From positions 1-45,274 of the IMG/VR virus record IMGVR_UViG_3300046499_000150: a stretch of DNA of 45,274 bases; one strand, written 5' to 3'. Position numbers and translations under genes: made by a program. Positions 30,058 through 39,334 of this stretch are shown here, in pieces. Source of the DNA: a virus. Every line of letters begins with the position of its first letter. Positions within the stretch are counted from its first letter, which is position 1. A model generated the notes under the pieces. The model had not been told where the DNA came from, searched no databases, and saw nothing but the letters and a program-made list of their open reading frames with translations.

Positions 30058-31917
30058 GTGGTTCACGCTTTTAAGAAGTCTAAGAAGGCCCGCCCGGCCT
30101 CCAAGTTGGACTCGTCCACTTTGAGAGGCTTCGGCGGCGGCTGGAATAGCATCGACGAAGACTTGTCGATGAAGCCGAGTTTTCAAGTAACTCTCATTAA
30201 CTTTCACCGCACGACGAGCGGTGCACAGGCTGTTCGGTTCGGACAGAAGTTTGTGTGTGACATACAAGCTGTACACAATTCTCCAATCCTTGACGGGATT
30301 TATTACAACACATGGAATATCGTTTTTTGTGAAGACGGTTTCATCCTCAAGGTTAGTGAAACTGGTTCTACCATAAGCATCATTTGGTCTGGCTTTCCTG
30401 CTGGGACCGTCGCAGACGGTCCACTGATCAAGCAGGTGAGTTTCGTTCCGTTTAAGGACACGTTGATTATCCATACCGGGCAAACCAAACCTCTTGAGAT
30501 CAAACCCACTATGGTTTGTGACTACCTTGCCGATCCGGTCGGCGGCAATGCTCTCACCCCGATTGGCAAATACGGCTGTGTAGCAGCCAATTATCATTGC
30601 GTTGCGAACATTATCACGACCAAGCTCGAACCGCCAGTGACCGGGGTAATCGTAGTTGACGAGCGAAAACAGACTGAGATTTACATCAGCTCTAAGGGCA
30701 CGTCGGGTGTGTTCCCCGGAGATACCGACCCGAACGACTCCATAGCAATCGATGTAGGGGCGTATGCCCCTGAGGGCGCAGCTGCGATCCGTGGGATCGC
30801 TGGGTTCAGAACGTATCTTCTAGTGTTCTTGCAGAATATCACTCTACAAGTCAAACTTGGGGAGTACGACGATAATGGTGCTCACGTTCCAAGGTTCCCA
30901 GACACTCTACCACAGTTTGGGCTTTTGGGCAATCGGTCCATCGTTACTGTTGAGAACGATATCATGTTCTGCGGCCTCTCGGGCCTAGCTTCAGCTAAGC
31001 GCAATCTGTACGCTCCCGACTCGATCACTTCAGACTTTCTCTCAACTGCCATATCTAATACGTACCGTAAGATTACAGGTGCGCTCTCAAACGATGACCA
31101 ACTAACAAAATCATTTGCCGCGTTCGACAAGCTGAATAACAACTTCATGTTGTTCATGCCGGAAGGCAAAGTGTTGTGTTACACGTTCAATCCACATCTT
31201 AAGATGCGTTCGTGGTCACAGTTCGAGGACATGGATTGGACGGCTGCATGGGCGAGTATTTTGGGGCGTATCTTCCTCACGAAGGGAACAAAGATATTCC
31301 TTGGAGGCAACGGCACGTTTGAGGATGAGAACTTCTACGCCGACCGTATCGGTGATCGGGATTACACATACGCACCTAGCCATTCGTTTGTCGCTGGCGA
31401 TCTGGTATACGATCCTCAAACATTCGAGGTGTGGGCATGTCTAGCGAGTTACCTAGGAACAGCAGTACCCACTTTCGCACAGGAACGTATCAACAACCCG
31501 GACAAATGGACTCTGTACGAAGGACTCGCAATCCAAATCGAGATGGAACTCCCTTGGATCGATGGCAAAGACCCGCTAAAGCTAAAGCAACTCCGCTACG
31601 TAAGCATAGCCACGAAAGGCGACGCTGAGTTCACGTTCGAGGCATATGTGGACAACCTGTATAAGGACGTAGATGGCAATGTCATACATGCACCCTCCGT
31701 ATCGATGGCCTTTATTGGCAATGACGCTTATGGTTACGGCTTCGATGATGGCTACTATGGTATGGGCCGGCGTTCTCGTGACCCTCGGCTTTTTGGGATG
31801 CCCGTGAAATTCAAATCAGTGAAGTTCAAGCTCTGGGGAGCGACTACCAAAAAGCTCGAAGTTATCAATCTGTCGTTCCTGTACGCTCGAAACCGTATAA
31901 GTGGTTACGTTCGATAG
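30058..31917 (+). CDS. Tail nozzle / tubular protein B-like
   Basis: A 619-residue protein with GTG start, beginning VHAFKKSKKARPASKL. It is almost entirely beta-rich, with a repeat-like propeller character (IYYNTWNIVFCEDGFILKV, then IVTVENDIMFCGLSGLASA, then FMLFMPEGKVLCYTFNP) and an RISGYVR end, as in nozzle or stabilisation proteins of short-tailed phages. A one-mismatch copy of the dispersed repeat lies in frame at 30252-30266. The start has no strong ribosome site, so exact N-terminus confidence is moderate. Confidence 0.75.
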   Translation: MVHAFKKSKKARPASKLDSSTLRGFGGGWNSIDEDLSMKPSFQVTLINFHRTTSGAQAVRFGQKFVCDIQAVHNSPILDGIYYNTWNIVFCEDGFILKVSETGSTISIIWSGFPAGTVADGPLIKQVSFVPFKDTLIIHTGQTKPLEIKPTMVCDYLADPVGGNALTPIGKYGCVAANYHCVANIITTKLEPPVTGVIVVDERKQTEIYISSKGTSGVFPGDTDPNDSIAIDVGAYAPEGAAAIRGIAGFRTYLLVFLQNITLQVKLGEYDDNGAHVPRFPDTLPQFGLLGNRSIVTVENDIMFCGLSGLASAKRNLYAPDSITSDFLSTAISNTYRKITGALSNDDQLTKSFAAFDKLNNNFMLFMPEGKVLCYTFNPHLKMRSWSQFEDMDWTAAWASILGRIFLTKGTKIFLGGNGTFEDENFYADRIGDRDYTYAPSHSFVAGDLVYDPQTFEVWACLASYLGTAVPTFAQERINNPDKWTLYEGLAIQIEMELPWIDGKDPLKLKQLRYVSIATKGDAEFTFEAYVDNLYKDVDGNVIHAPSVSMAFIGNDAYGYGFDDGYYGMGRRSRDPRLFGMPVKFKSVKFKLWGATTKKLEVINLSFLYARNRISGYVR

Positions 31918-31918
31918 T

Positions 31919-31951
31919 TGTGTGTCACACACAAGGATGAGCGAAGCTCAT
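31919..31951 (+). repeat. Dispersed repeat followed by a hairpin that includes the start codon
   Basis: The repeat copy (31919-31933) follows the nozzle stop. Then ATGAGC/GCTCAT with loop GAA (31937-31951) has the start ATG of the next gene in its right arm. AAGGA lies between the two. Confidence 0.65.
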
Positions 31952-32978
31952 GACCACAGACTTCACTCCAAACTTTGGCCTCGCCCTGCCGGACTTTCGT
32001 ATGGGTCCCTGGCATGACTTGTTAAATGGCGATATCACGAAGATCGATCAGTTGTTAGCCACTGCTCTCTCTTCGTCGAACGTAGTCGCCTGGGCTAACA
32101 ATACACATTACGCCGGTGGCATATCTGTTCTGGACGAGACAGACGCCACGATTTGGATGTGTGTGGTTGCCCATACGAGTGCCGCGAGCGGGACGTTCGC
32201 TCAAGATCGAAGTGCGCATCCTACTTACTGGACAAGATTGCTTACTGGTTTCGCCCCTCGTGGCGAGTGGACAAATAACACGAATTACTTCCCATACGAC
32301 CTTGCATATCAATCGCACTTGGGCATTTTCGCCTTGTGCGAACAAACTCATGTGAGTAATCCTACCGGAACGATCAAAGACGATCAAGCATATTGGGCGT
32401 TCCTATGCGATTTGTCGACCTCAAACTTGGCTGCTGCCGTTACGGTCACGTACTCAAACGCAACGTCACCAACGTTACCTAACACGAATGTTCAAGCCGC
32501 GATTGACAAGCTGGAAGATTACGTTACGAGTTTGAACAACGTGAACGTTACACAAGGCAGTGATATCGCCACCTTGCGTACCGATCTGAACAATGCTATC
32601 GCAACGTTGAACGCGAGCATCACAAGTCTGTCCAACATCACAATGAAGCTTGCCGGCAATCAAGTCACTACGGGCGGCTTTAGGATCACACCATTTAACG
32701 CCGGGAACTCTGTTCCTAACTTCGTGCCAAATCCGATGAATGGAAATTACCAATACGTCAGTAATGTAGGGGCATTCACATTCCAGCCTCCTGTAAACGA
32801 TTGTGCGATGGACGTTCTCATAATAAATTCACCTACTGCCGGTACTGTTGCATTCCCTGGGTTCTCTGTGGGTCTAAACATTGGGGATATTATGACCAAT
32901 GTCAATGGTCATAGGTTCCTCATATCGCTCCGACGCATCAATGGTATCGCAACGTACTCCATAAAGGCGCTCCAATGA
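31950..32978 (+). CDS. Tail fibre/appendage protein, paralogue 1
   Basis: A 342-residue protein starting [16 protein letters not shown]. The first 150 residues are closely similar to those of the next gene (same [23 protein letters not shown] and AYW blocks), so the pair share a virion-binding N-terminal module. Then comes a coiled-coil-like segment ([20 protein letters not shown], then [12 protein letters not shown]) and a distinct beta-rich C-terminal domain. It may be a trimeric fibre or a partner onto which the larger fibre attaches. The stop overlaps the next ATG (ATGA). Confidence 0.75.
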   Translation: MTTDFTPNFGLALPDFRMGPWHDLLNGDITKIDQLLATALSSSNVVAWANNTHYAGGISVLDETDATIWMCVVAHTSAASGTFAQDRSAHPTYWTRLLTGFAPRGEWTNNTNYFPYDLAYQSHLGIFALCEQTHVSNPTGTIKDDQAYWAFLCDLSTSNLAAAVTVTYSNATSPTLPNTNVQAAIDKLEDYVTSLNNVNVTQGSDIATLRTDLNNAIATLNASITSLSNITMKLAGNQVTTGGFRITPFNAGNSVPNFVPNPMNGNYQYVSNVGAFTFQPPVNDCAMDVLIINSPTAGTVAFPGFSVGLNIGDIMTNVNGHRFLISLRRINGIATYSIKALQ

Positions 32979-35830
32979 CCACAGAGTACACCAAGAATTT
33001 CAGACTGAACCTCCCTGACTTTAGGATGGGGCCTTGGCATGACCTGACTAATACCAATACGGTTAACATCGATGAACTGTTGCTGAACATTGCTCAGGGA
33101 ACAGACACGACCACTTGGGTAAACGGTACGGCTTACGAAGCTGGCCAAACAGCTATCGACGTAAGTGATTATTCGTTCTGGTTGTGTCGTGTGTCACACA
33201 CAAGCGCACTTGCGCCGACAACGTTTGCCCAAGATCGTGTCGCACATCCTACGTACTGGACTCGGGTTGTTGTCGGAATCAACCCCCGTGGTGCTTGGAC
33301 TCATAGCACGCACTATTTTGTCAATGATCTCGTCACTGATGAGCCCGAAGGGGTCATCGCTCTCTGTATAACTGAACATATTAGCTCGGCGCTGCCGAGC
33401 ACGTTCCGCACGGATGCAGCCTATTGGTCGATCCTTGCTGATCTTCACGCAGCCGTAGGCCCTCCTGGCCCAACAGGTGCCACTGGCGCCAAAGGTGACA
33501 CTGGTTCTCAAGGACCAATAGGCCCTGTAGGACCAATCGGTCCTCAGGGCGTTCCTGGCAACACCGGCCCGCAGGGGACACAAGGCCCGGTTGGGCCACA
33601 GGGTGCTATCGGCCCATCGGGCGGCCCTCCTGGCCCTCAAGGCCCCGCAGGGGCTCCTGGCATTATGGGCCCAGGCACAGCAACGCCTCTCATGGACGGC
33701 ACCGCTTCGGTGGGTGTTTCGCCGTCGCTCGCGGCACGCGAGGATCATCGTCACCCAACCGACACGTCAAAATTGAGCCGGGACGGCTCACTCTCGATGA
33801 CGGGTAATCTAACTTTAGCCTATCCGTCGCCAGCTATAGTTCTTGTAGGAGATTTGACAACTAATTCTCAGATTGTGTCGTACAAAGGCGGGACGCCTCG
33901 CTGGTCCTTATCTCTTGGGGATGGTCAGGCAGAGACTGGCGGCAATGCTGGAAATATATTCAACGTTGCTGCATTCAGTGACACTGGAGGATACCTCTCA
34001 TCACCTTTTGCTATTACGAGAGCCGAAGGCCGTCTTCTCGGCAATGGTGTGGTCCCGGTTGCCACTAATGAACTTGTCAACAAAGCCTATGTGGACGGCA
34101 AGGTCGCCGGCGTGGACTTGTCGAGCAAGGTGAGTAAACTTGGCGACACCATGACGGGGACTTTGAATATTACTGCCGGTGGCTACTTAAACGTTAATGC
34201 AGCGGCGAATGGGTGGGCTACCGTTACTCTAACGACAGGCACGAATGGCCGTTCGTACATAGCCAGTCAAAAGAATGGGAAGACACGCTGGGAAGTCGAT
34301 TTAGGTAACAGCGCACCTGAAACAGGCGGCAACGTCGGGTCGGAATTCTTTATTCATCGCTACGACGACGCCGGAAACTATAATAGTACGCCACTCACCA
34401 TTTTGCGTGGCAGCGGCAATGTTGGCATCAATACGGGGGCTCCGCAGGCCAAGCTGGATGTGAATGGTGGGATCATCGCGTCTCAGGAGCTAATACTGAC
34501 AGGCTCGGAGACGCAACAAATCCGTTTGAGCTGTGGCGGTCAGGACTGGCGCATCGCTTCGCAGGCGACGGCGCAGGGCGGAGCGTTTTACATCTATGAC
34601 ACCACGCATGGTGTGTACCCGTTCGCACTTACTCCTGCGGGCAACTGCGGCATCGGCAACGGCTCGCCAGGGTACAAGTTGGATGTAAACGGTGCAATCA
34701 AGGCGAATAACATCATTGCTAATCTGGATTACTCTTATATCGGAGCCAACCTGCAAACGCGTCCGACAAACGCCTATGCTGTTGGCGCCATTGGCTGGAA
34801 TTACAACACCCAAGAAGTTGGGTTTTGGAATACTTACACTGGTGCAGGCACCAATAGCTTTGTGTTCAGACAACTAACAAGCAATGGGGCGGCACACACC
34901 GATCTGATGTCGATCTCGCAAAGCGGCAACCTATGGGTTGGCGGTACCACTGATGTAGTCGGCAAGATCACCTGTGGCGACTTCAAGTCGAACAACAATG
35001 TCCAGTCAGCAGGCGGTATCTATTACTTTCAGGACGGCAACAAGTATCTGCAATATGGTACTGGCGTTGCGGTGAATGGAGCAGCGGGCTTTTATTTCAG
35101 CGACAATGCTTGGCACAACGGTACGCTCGGTACCCTCACCGGCCTCGTGACTTCCCAATCAACAAACGTAAGCCATGCCGTCTTTTCGATGACGAACGAG
35201 TTTCGCGTGCAGCAGGGCGCGCTGTATTGGGATCGTTCCACCAATGCCGTTAGCCTCGTTAGCAACGTCGCCAGCACTTCCCTGATCATACAACCCAGCG
35301 GCGTCGTCAAGCTCGGCATTGGCTATGCCGGCAGGGCGGGACAAGCTGGCGCCTTCGACGGCAACGCCCACAACTTCTACTGGACGAGCAGTCTGCACGC
35401 CTACATCGACAACGTCGATTTGGGCCCGGTTGCGTTCGCCTGCGACTACCGCATCAAGAAAGATGTCGTCCCGCTCGACAGTACCTGGGACGCCGTGAAG
35501 GCGCTCAAGCCGATCAGCTATACGCAGGCTGAGTTCATGCCGCTTGTCACCAAGGTGGATCGTGTAAAGGAAGCGGCCGATCTAAGAAAAGCTAACCCAA
35601 AATCTGAGTTGCCAAAGTATCCACCTATGTACGCAGCGGACAACATCGAACGTTGGGGATTTATAGCTCACGAGCTACAGGACACGTTAATCCCAATGGC
35701 TGCCACAGGCACTAAAGACAGCCCCAACGAAATACAAGCTCCTAACCCGCTCGTGATCATAGCTGCACTAACACGAGCGTTGCAAGAGGCTATGTCCCGG
35801 ATCGAAGCGCTCGAAGCAAAGATTGTGTGA
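32975..35830 (+). CDS. Collagen-containing tail fibre with C-terminal S74 intramolecular chaperone
   Basis: A 951-residue fibre. It has an N-terminal anchoring module shared with paralogue 1 (1-155), a collagen-like Gly-X-Y region (about 161-230: [13 protein letters not shown] and so on), a [10 protein letters not shown] linker, beta-helix-like repeats, and from about 820 an S74 peptidase domain ([18 protein letters not shown], then [11 protein letters not shown]). S74 domains help trimer folding and then cut themselves off. The usual catalytic Ser of the SD-xR-xK motif is Cys here (CDYRIK). A repeat copy (33188-33202) is in frame, and the stop TGA lies inside another (35824-35838). It is probably the main receptor-binding fibre. 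Confidence 0.88.
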   Translation: MTTEYTKNFRLNLPDFRMGPWHDLTNTNTVNIDELLLNIAQGTDTTTWVNGTAYEAGQTAIDVSDYSFWLCRVSHTSALAPTTFAQDRVAHPTYWTRVVVGINPRGAWTHSTHYFVNDLVTDEPEGVIALCITEHISSALPSTFRTDAAYWSILADLHAAVGPPGPTGATGAKGDTGSQGPIGPVGPIGPQGVPGNTGPQGTQGPVGPQGAIGPSGGPPGPQGPAGAPGIMGPGTATPLMDGTASVGVSPSLAAREDHRHPTDTSKLSRDGSLSMTGNLTLAYPSPAIVLVGDLTTNSQIVSYKGGTPRWSLSLGDGQAETGGNAGNIFNVAAFSDTGGYLSSPFAITRAEGRLLGNGVVPVATNELVNKAYVDGKVAGVDLSSKVSKLGDTMTGTLNITAGGYLNVNAAANGWATVTLTTGTNGRSYIASQKNGKTRWEVDLGNSAPETGGNVGSEFFIHRYDDAGNYNSTPLTILRGSGNVGINTGAPQAKLDVNGGIIASQELILTGSETQQIRLSCGGQDWRIASQATAQGGAFYIYDTTHGVYPFALTPAGNCGIGNGSPGYKLDVNGAIKANNIIANLDYSYIGANLQTRPTNAYAVGAIGWNYNTQEVGFWNTYTGAGTNSFVFRQLTSNGAAHTDLMSISQSGNLWVGGTTDVVGKITCGDFKSNNNVQSAGGIYYFQDGNKYLQYGTGVAVNGAAGFYFSDNAWHNGTLGTLTGLVTSQSTNVSHAVFSMTNEFRVQQGALYWDRSTNAVSLVSNVASTSLIIQPSGVVKLGIGYAGRAGQAGAFDGNAHNFYWTSSLHAYIDNVDLGPVAFACDYRIKKDVVPLDSTWDAVKALKPISYTQAEFMPLVTKVDRVKEAADLRKANPKSELPKYPPMYAADNIERWGFIAHELQDTLIPMAATGTKDSPNEIQAPNPLVIIAALTRALQEAMSRIEALEAKIV

Positions 35831-35842
35831 GACACACAACTC

Positions 35843-36829
35843 ATGCCCGATGTCGTAATCATATTAACTTCTGGTTCTAGTTGGACAGTCCCAAATGACT
35901 GTAGGGATGCCAAAGTTGAATGCGTTGGCGGTGGGGCTGGAGGTTCTGGTGGCTCCGCTGGAGCCACCGGCAATGTTGGTGCGTCTGGCTTTACCGGCCT
36001 TGGCGGTGTTGGTGGAACTGGCGGCGACGGGGGATTTGGTGGTGGAGGTGGAGCTTATTCCATGCTAACAAGTACGTTCGTAGCAGGAACTATCATATCA
36101 TATGGAATTGGTGCTGCTGGCGGCATAGCCTCCAACGGAGGCGACACTTGGTTTAATGGAACATCGTTTGGCAACGCTGCTGTTGCTGCTCAGGGTGGAT
36201 TTCACAATGGAGCTGGAGGCGCTGCCTCCAGCGGCAGAGGCTCGACTAAGTATTCTGGCGGAGCCCCTGGCACCCGTGCCGCAGGCTCTGTAGGTGCCAA
36301 AGGGCCAGATCCTATCGGCGTTTCTGGTGGCAGAGGCGGAACCGGAGGGGCTGGTGGAACAGGCGGCTCTGGTGGCGGCGCTGCTGGCCTTCACGGTTCA
36401 GGAAACAATGGTTCCGGCGCAGCCGGAGGCCCTGGCGATGCAGGAAGCGTGGGAGCTGGTTCTTCCGGCTCCCAATGGGGCTCCGCTGGTTCCGGCGGTG
36501 GCGCAAATGGTGGCTCTGCCCCTGGAGGAGGAGTTGGCGGTCCTGGTGGAGTTGGTGCAAACGACCCTGGTAGTACCGGTGTGGCTGGGAGCCCTGGTAA
36601 TCCAGCGGATCTCTCTGGTCAATATGGCGGCGGCGGAGCTGGAGGCTCAGGCGGTGGTGGTGGCGGTGGTGGTGGTGCAGCCGGTATAACTGCCTATATC
36701 GGCGGGGCCGGTGGACCAGGTGGTGGCGGCGCAGCCGGCTCTGCCGGGAAACCCGGCGTTATCGTAATTACATACACACCGTATATTCCTGTTTACCATC
36801 TAGGCAACCTTCCGATGCAGGGCTTCTAA
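35843..36829 (+). CDS. Glycine-rich tail adhesin
   Basis: A 328-residue protein. The short N-terminal strand segment (VVIILTSGSSWTVPNDCRDA) leads into some 280 residues dominated by glycine with Ala, Ser and Asn, as in phage glycine-rich domain adhesins whose tips form polyglycine II sandwiches. It ends in VIVITYTPYIPVYHLG. Its place right after the S74 fibre suggests a fibre-tip receptor-binding protein. The ATG is four bases after a repeat copy and has no Shine-Dalgarno sequence. Perfect coding hairpins are at 35948-35968 and 36212-36232. Confidence 0.78.
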   Translation: MPDVVIILTSGSSWTVPNDCRDAKVECVGGGAGGSGGSAGATGNVGASGFTGLGGVGGTGGDGGFGGGGGAYSMLTSTFVAGTIISYGIGAAGGIASNGGDTWFNGTSFGNAAVAAQGGFHNGAGGAASSGRGSTKYSGGAPGTRAAGSVGAKGPDPIGVSGGRGGTGGAGGTGGSGGGAAGLHGSGNNGSGAAGGPGDAGSVGAGSSGSQWGSAGSGGGANGGSAPGGGVGGPGGVGANDPGSTGVAGSPGNPADLSGQYGGGGAGGSGGGGGGGGGAAGITAYIGGAGGPGGGGAAGSAGKPGVIVITYTPYIPVYHLGNLPMQGF

Positions 36830-37318
36830 ATGACTAAGGACCTCACACATCGAGTTTACGAACCGAAGGACATTCCACGGGTCCTCGATCTAATCATGCT
36901 GGCGTTACCACAATTACCCAACTATGCAATGATCGTACCAGACCGAGATCGGATCGAATATGTTCTCACCCATAACGTCGATAACGCCGAGGCATTTGGC
37001 GGGTGGGTCTTGTGTGACACACACGAAACCGTTTACGGTTTCGGTGGTGCCTGGTGCGTTCGCAGTCTCATGTCTATGGACTTCGTGGCTGATGACATAT
37101 TTATGTGGGTTGAGCCTGAATATCGGACTTACCCAAACGTGCGAAAACTTGTTATCAACTATGTGGACTGGGCACAGGCGCGAGGCGCCAAGCTCATCCG
37201 TGCCTCCCACACGGGAGGAAGTTTCCCTAAAGACAGTCGTGAGGCTATGCTCTACCACACCTTACTCATGAGACTCGGGTTCAAAGAAGTCGGAAGCGTG
37301 TACCACCTGCAAGCGTAG
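36830..37318 (+). CDS. GNAT-like acetyltransferase-fold protein
   Basis: A 162-residue protein starting MTKDLTHRVYEPKDIP. The fold pattern of a beta strand, the helix DIPRVLDLIMLALPQ, FGGWVLCDTHETVYGFGGA, a strand, a helix with VRKLVINYVDWAQARGAK, and MRLGFKEVGSVYHL resembles GNAT proteins often found among podoviral tail and internal genes. The canonical acetyl-CoA loop (R/Q-x-x-G-x-G/A) is not clear, so activity is doubtful. A repeat copy in frame (37011-37025, CDTH) is followed at once by a hairpin GAAACCG/CGGTTTC. Its stop TAG is in a hairpin loop (GCAAGC/GCTTGC). Confidence 0.65.
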   Translation: MTKDLTHRVYEPKDIPRVLDLIMLALPQLPNYAMIVPDRDRIEYVLTHNVDNAEAFGGWVLCDTHETVYGFGGAWCVRSLMSMDFVADDIFMWVEPEYRTYPNVRKLVINYVDWAQARGAKLIRASHTGGSFPKDSREAMLYHTLLMRLGFKEVGSVYHLQA

Positions 37319-37341
37319 CTTGCAACATACGGAGAAAAGTA

Positions 37342-38256
37342 ATGTCCGGTTCAAGCCCTCCTCCAGACAATTCAATGCAAGTCGAAATGATGCGTGAGAA
37401 AGCCGCGGCAGAAGAACGTCAGCGTCAAGACGATCTTGCGGCACAGCACAAAACTGAACTAGCAGGACTCCGCACCTCGGCCCGTGGCACTGCGGGTAAC
37501 ACCGTGAGAAATTACTTCTCGGAACAGGGGATCGATCCCGATAGGTACGGTGGTTCGATCGATACGCAATTGAATGCCATGCTCGGGGGAATCTCTCCGA
37601 CCGATGAGAACCCTGGAGCGGCCTTTACAGGGGCCGGGCAAAGTATCTACGATACTTTGCAGACGGGTGAACGCTCAAAATACGGGAACCAACTTAACCA
37701 GATCTTCGCCCCCGAGTGGGAAATGCGGCGAGTCCCCATGAATATGGATGACCCGTATCTTGCCGGTGTCGAAAGCGAGCAATATGCGACTGCCGACGAT
37801 ATCATCAAGCACCTAGTCGATCGTGGCGTACTCACATCGGGCGGATACGCTGCCGCACAGAAAGACCTCGAAGGCCAGCGCGCCGGGGTGAGGTCTCGAC
37901 TGAACGAAATCGGTACGGGTCTGCTCACCAAAGAGCAACAAAGCCTTCGCGATATCAGCAATCGTGCAAGGCAATCGGCCTCTACGGCCCAACTTGGCAG
38001 TTCGTTCGACCCGTACTCGTACCAAGGCGAAGCCGATCAGAGCTTCAACGACTTCATTGCAGGTCTGGGCAGTAGCATCAGAGGCCAGGTCCCTGGACAG
38101 TTGTTTAATACAGCCGGTCTTGCCGCCATTGGCGGGGCGGGTCAGCCGCTCGGCAACACGGCGTTCAATCCAGCAGCCGCTAGTGGGACGGATACTACCG
38201 ACGACACAAGTACTCAAGATAATAACAGGCCCACTAATCCAAACTCGATCTTCTAG
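37342..38256 (+). CDS. Probable internal virion protein
   Basis: A 304-residue protein starting MSGSSPPPDNSMQVEM. A charged helix (EKAAAEERQRQDDLAAQHK) is followed by Gly/Ala/Gln-rich helices and a disordered Thr/Asp/Asn-rich end (DTTDDTSTQDNN). The composition and the place between fibres and the giant protein are typical of small ejection or internal core proteins. A perfect 10-bp coding hairpin lies at 37638-37660. No family is recognised. Confidence 0.65.
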   Translation: MSGSSPPPDNSMQVEMMREKAAAEERQRQDDLAAQHKTELAGLRTSARGTAGNTVRNYFSEQGIDPDRYGGSIDTQLNAMLGGISPTDENPGAAFTGAGQSIYDTLQTGERSKYGNQLNQIFAPEWEMRRVPMNMDDPYLAGVESEQYATADDIIKHLVDRGVLTSGGYAAAQKDLEGQRAGVRSRLNEIGTGLLTKEQQSLRDISNRARQSASTAQLGSSFDPYSYQGEADQSFNDFIAGLGSSIRGQVPGQLFNTAGLAAIGGAGQPLGNTAFNPAAASGTDTTDDTSTQDNNRPTNPNSIF

Positions 38257-38264
38257 GGTGTGTG

Positions 38265-38315
38265 GGAACGCTCTCGCGTTCCTGTGTGTGACACACAAAA
38301 TCTCGGAGAGATTTT
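38265..38315 (+). repeat. Three-hairpin junction before the 327-residue internal protein
   Basis: GGAACGC/GCGTTCC with loop TCTC (38265-38282), a repeat copy with centre TGA (38283-38297), and AAAATCTC/GAGATTTT with loop GGA (38297-38315) ending against the ATG at 38316. It is the third example of this plan in the late operon. Confidence 0.8.
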
Positions 38316-39299
38316 ATGGAAGCCTTAGGCGCTATTACCGGCTTGATCGGGGCTGGCCTACAGGCCCAGGCCAACCACGATCAACTTATGTTCCAGTACG
38401 CAAAGTTTAACTGGGAGAAACAGCGTGCTGATACTCAAGATCGCTTCGCGGCGGCGTCGCGAAGCGATATGTTCGGTAACAAAACCGCATATGACCGAAC
38501 CCTAAACGAGTGGAACATCAATCTCACTCCCACTCAAAAGCAACTTATGCAAGGAGGTGAAAAGGAGCAGCTAAATCAGCTTCAAGATGCCATAGAAGCC
38601 CGAAAGATCAAGAGACAGATCCAAGAACGGGCTCGCAGCGCGGTAGAACCGTTCAAACGGGCCGCGGCCGGCTATCAGTACGATCTTCCTCCCAGTGAAG
38701 GGGCCGTTCGTAGTGATCTCACCGGCCTTATGGCCACAAACGAGATGATGAAGACCAAGGCCCAACAGGCTCTAATCATGCGTCAAGCCGCCCGCTTGGG
38801 CCGTGGTGCCGACGCGGCTAAGATCATCCAATCGGCCGATCAAAAACTCGGCAATGCCGATGCGATGAACAATCGTATGTTAGAGGCTCGAACTCAAGCA
38901 CTGAAAGAAGTCGCTGGGCGACAGCAACTCCACGAAGCCCAATGGGGTGGTCCCATGAAACTCTGGGGCGATCTGATGGCTCAGGGAGGAGACATTCCGG
39001 GCATCCCAAAGAGTAGTCTTACCGATACGACTGGCGCTCAGCAACAGGCAATGCTGAGTGCCTTTAATCAGGGCACTCAAAACGTCGGTGGAGCATTTGA
39101 CAGTCTTGCCAGTGCCGCAGGCAAGTCAGTTGACCTTTCTGGCATCGCGAAGTCACTTGCCTCAATCGGCAAAGAGAGTAACAAGAAGGCCAAAGCCGCA
39201 CCAGAAGCCCAATACGGTGGGACAACATCTTACGACCAGTCCAACTACTACGGCGATCAGGATCGAGTCTACTCGGACAGCGACGAAATCGTCTTTTGA
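38316..39299 (+). CDS. Probable internal virion protein, helical
   Basis: A 327-residue protein starting MEALGAITGLIGAGLQ, whose hydrophobic N-terminal helix could insert into membrane. The rest is helical and rich in Gln, Ala and Arg (ARKIKRQIQERARSAVEPFKR, then AQQALIMRQAARLGRGADAA), with an acidic tyrosine-rich tail. Ejected channel proteins of podoviruses look like this. An 11-bp coding hairpin (38440-38468) stands near its start. The assignment is from context. Confidence 0.65.
   Translation: MEALGAITGLIGAGLQAQANHDQLMFQYAKFNWEKQRADTQDRFAAASRSDMFGNKTAYDRTLNEWNINLTPTQKQLMQGGEKEQLNQLQDAIEARKIKRQIQERARSAVEPFKRAAAGYQYDLPPSEGAVRSDLTGLMATNEMMKTKAQQALIMRQAARLGRGADAAKIIQSADQKLGNADAMNNRMLEARTQALKEVAGRQQLHEAQWGGPMKLWGDLMAQGGDIPGIPKSSLTDTTGAQQQAMLSAFNQGTQNVGGAFDSLASAAGKSVDLSGIAKSLASIGKESNKKAKAAPEAQYGGTTSYDQSNYYGDQDRVYSDSDEIVF
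38440..38468 (+). repeat. Perfect 11-bp hairpin inside a virion gene
   Basis: ATCGCTTCGCG (38440-38450), a seven-base loop, then its exact reverse complement (38458-38468). It is the longest perfect coding hairpin I found. Confidence 0.75.
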
Positions 39300-39334
39300 C
39301 TAAGATTGTGTGAGACACACAACGGAGAGGTTCC

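Noticed and set aside
33460-33665. Collagen-like repeats as a sign of eukaryotic origin
   Set aside because: Gly-X-Y segments are common in phage tail fibres and here lie between typical fibre modules.
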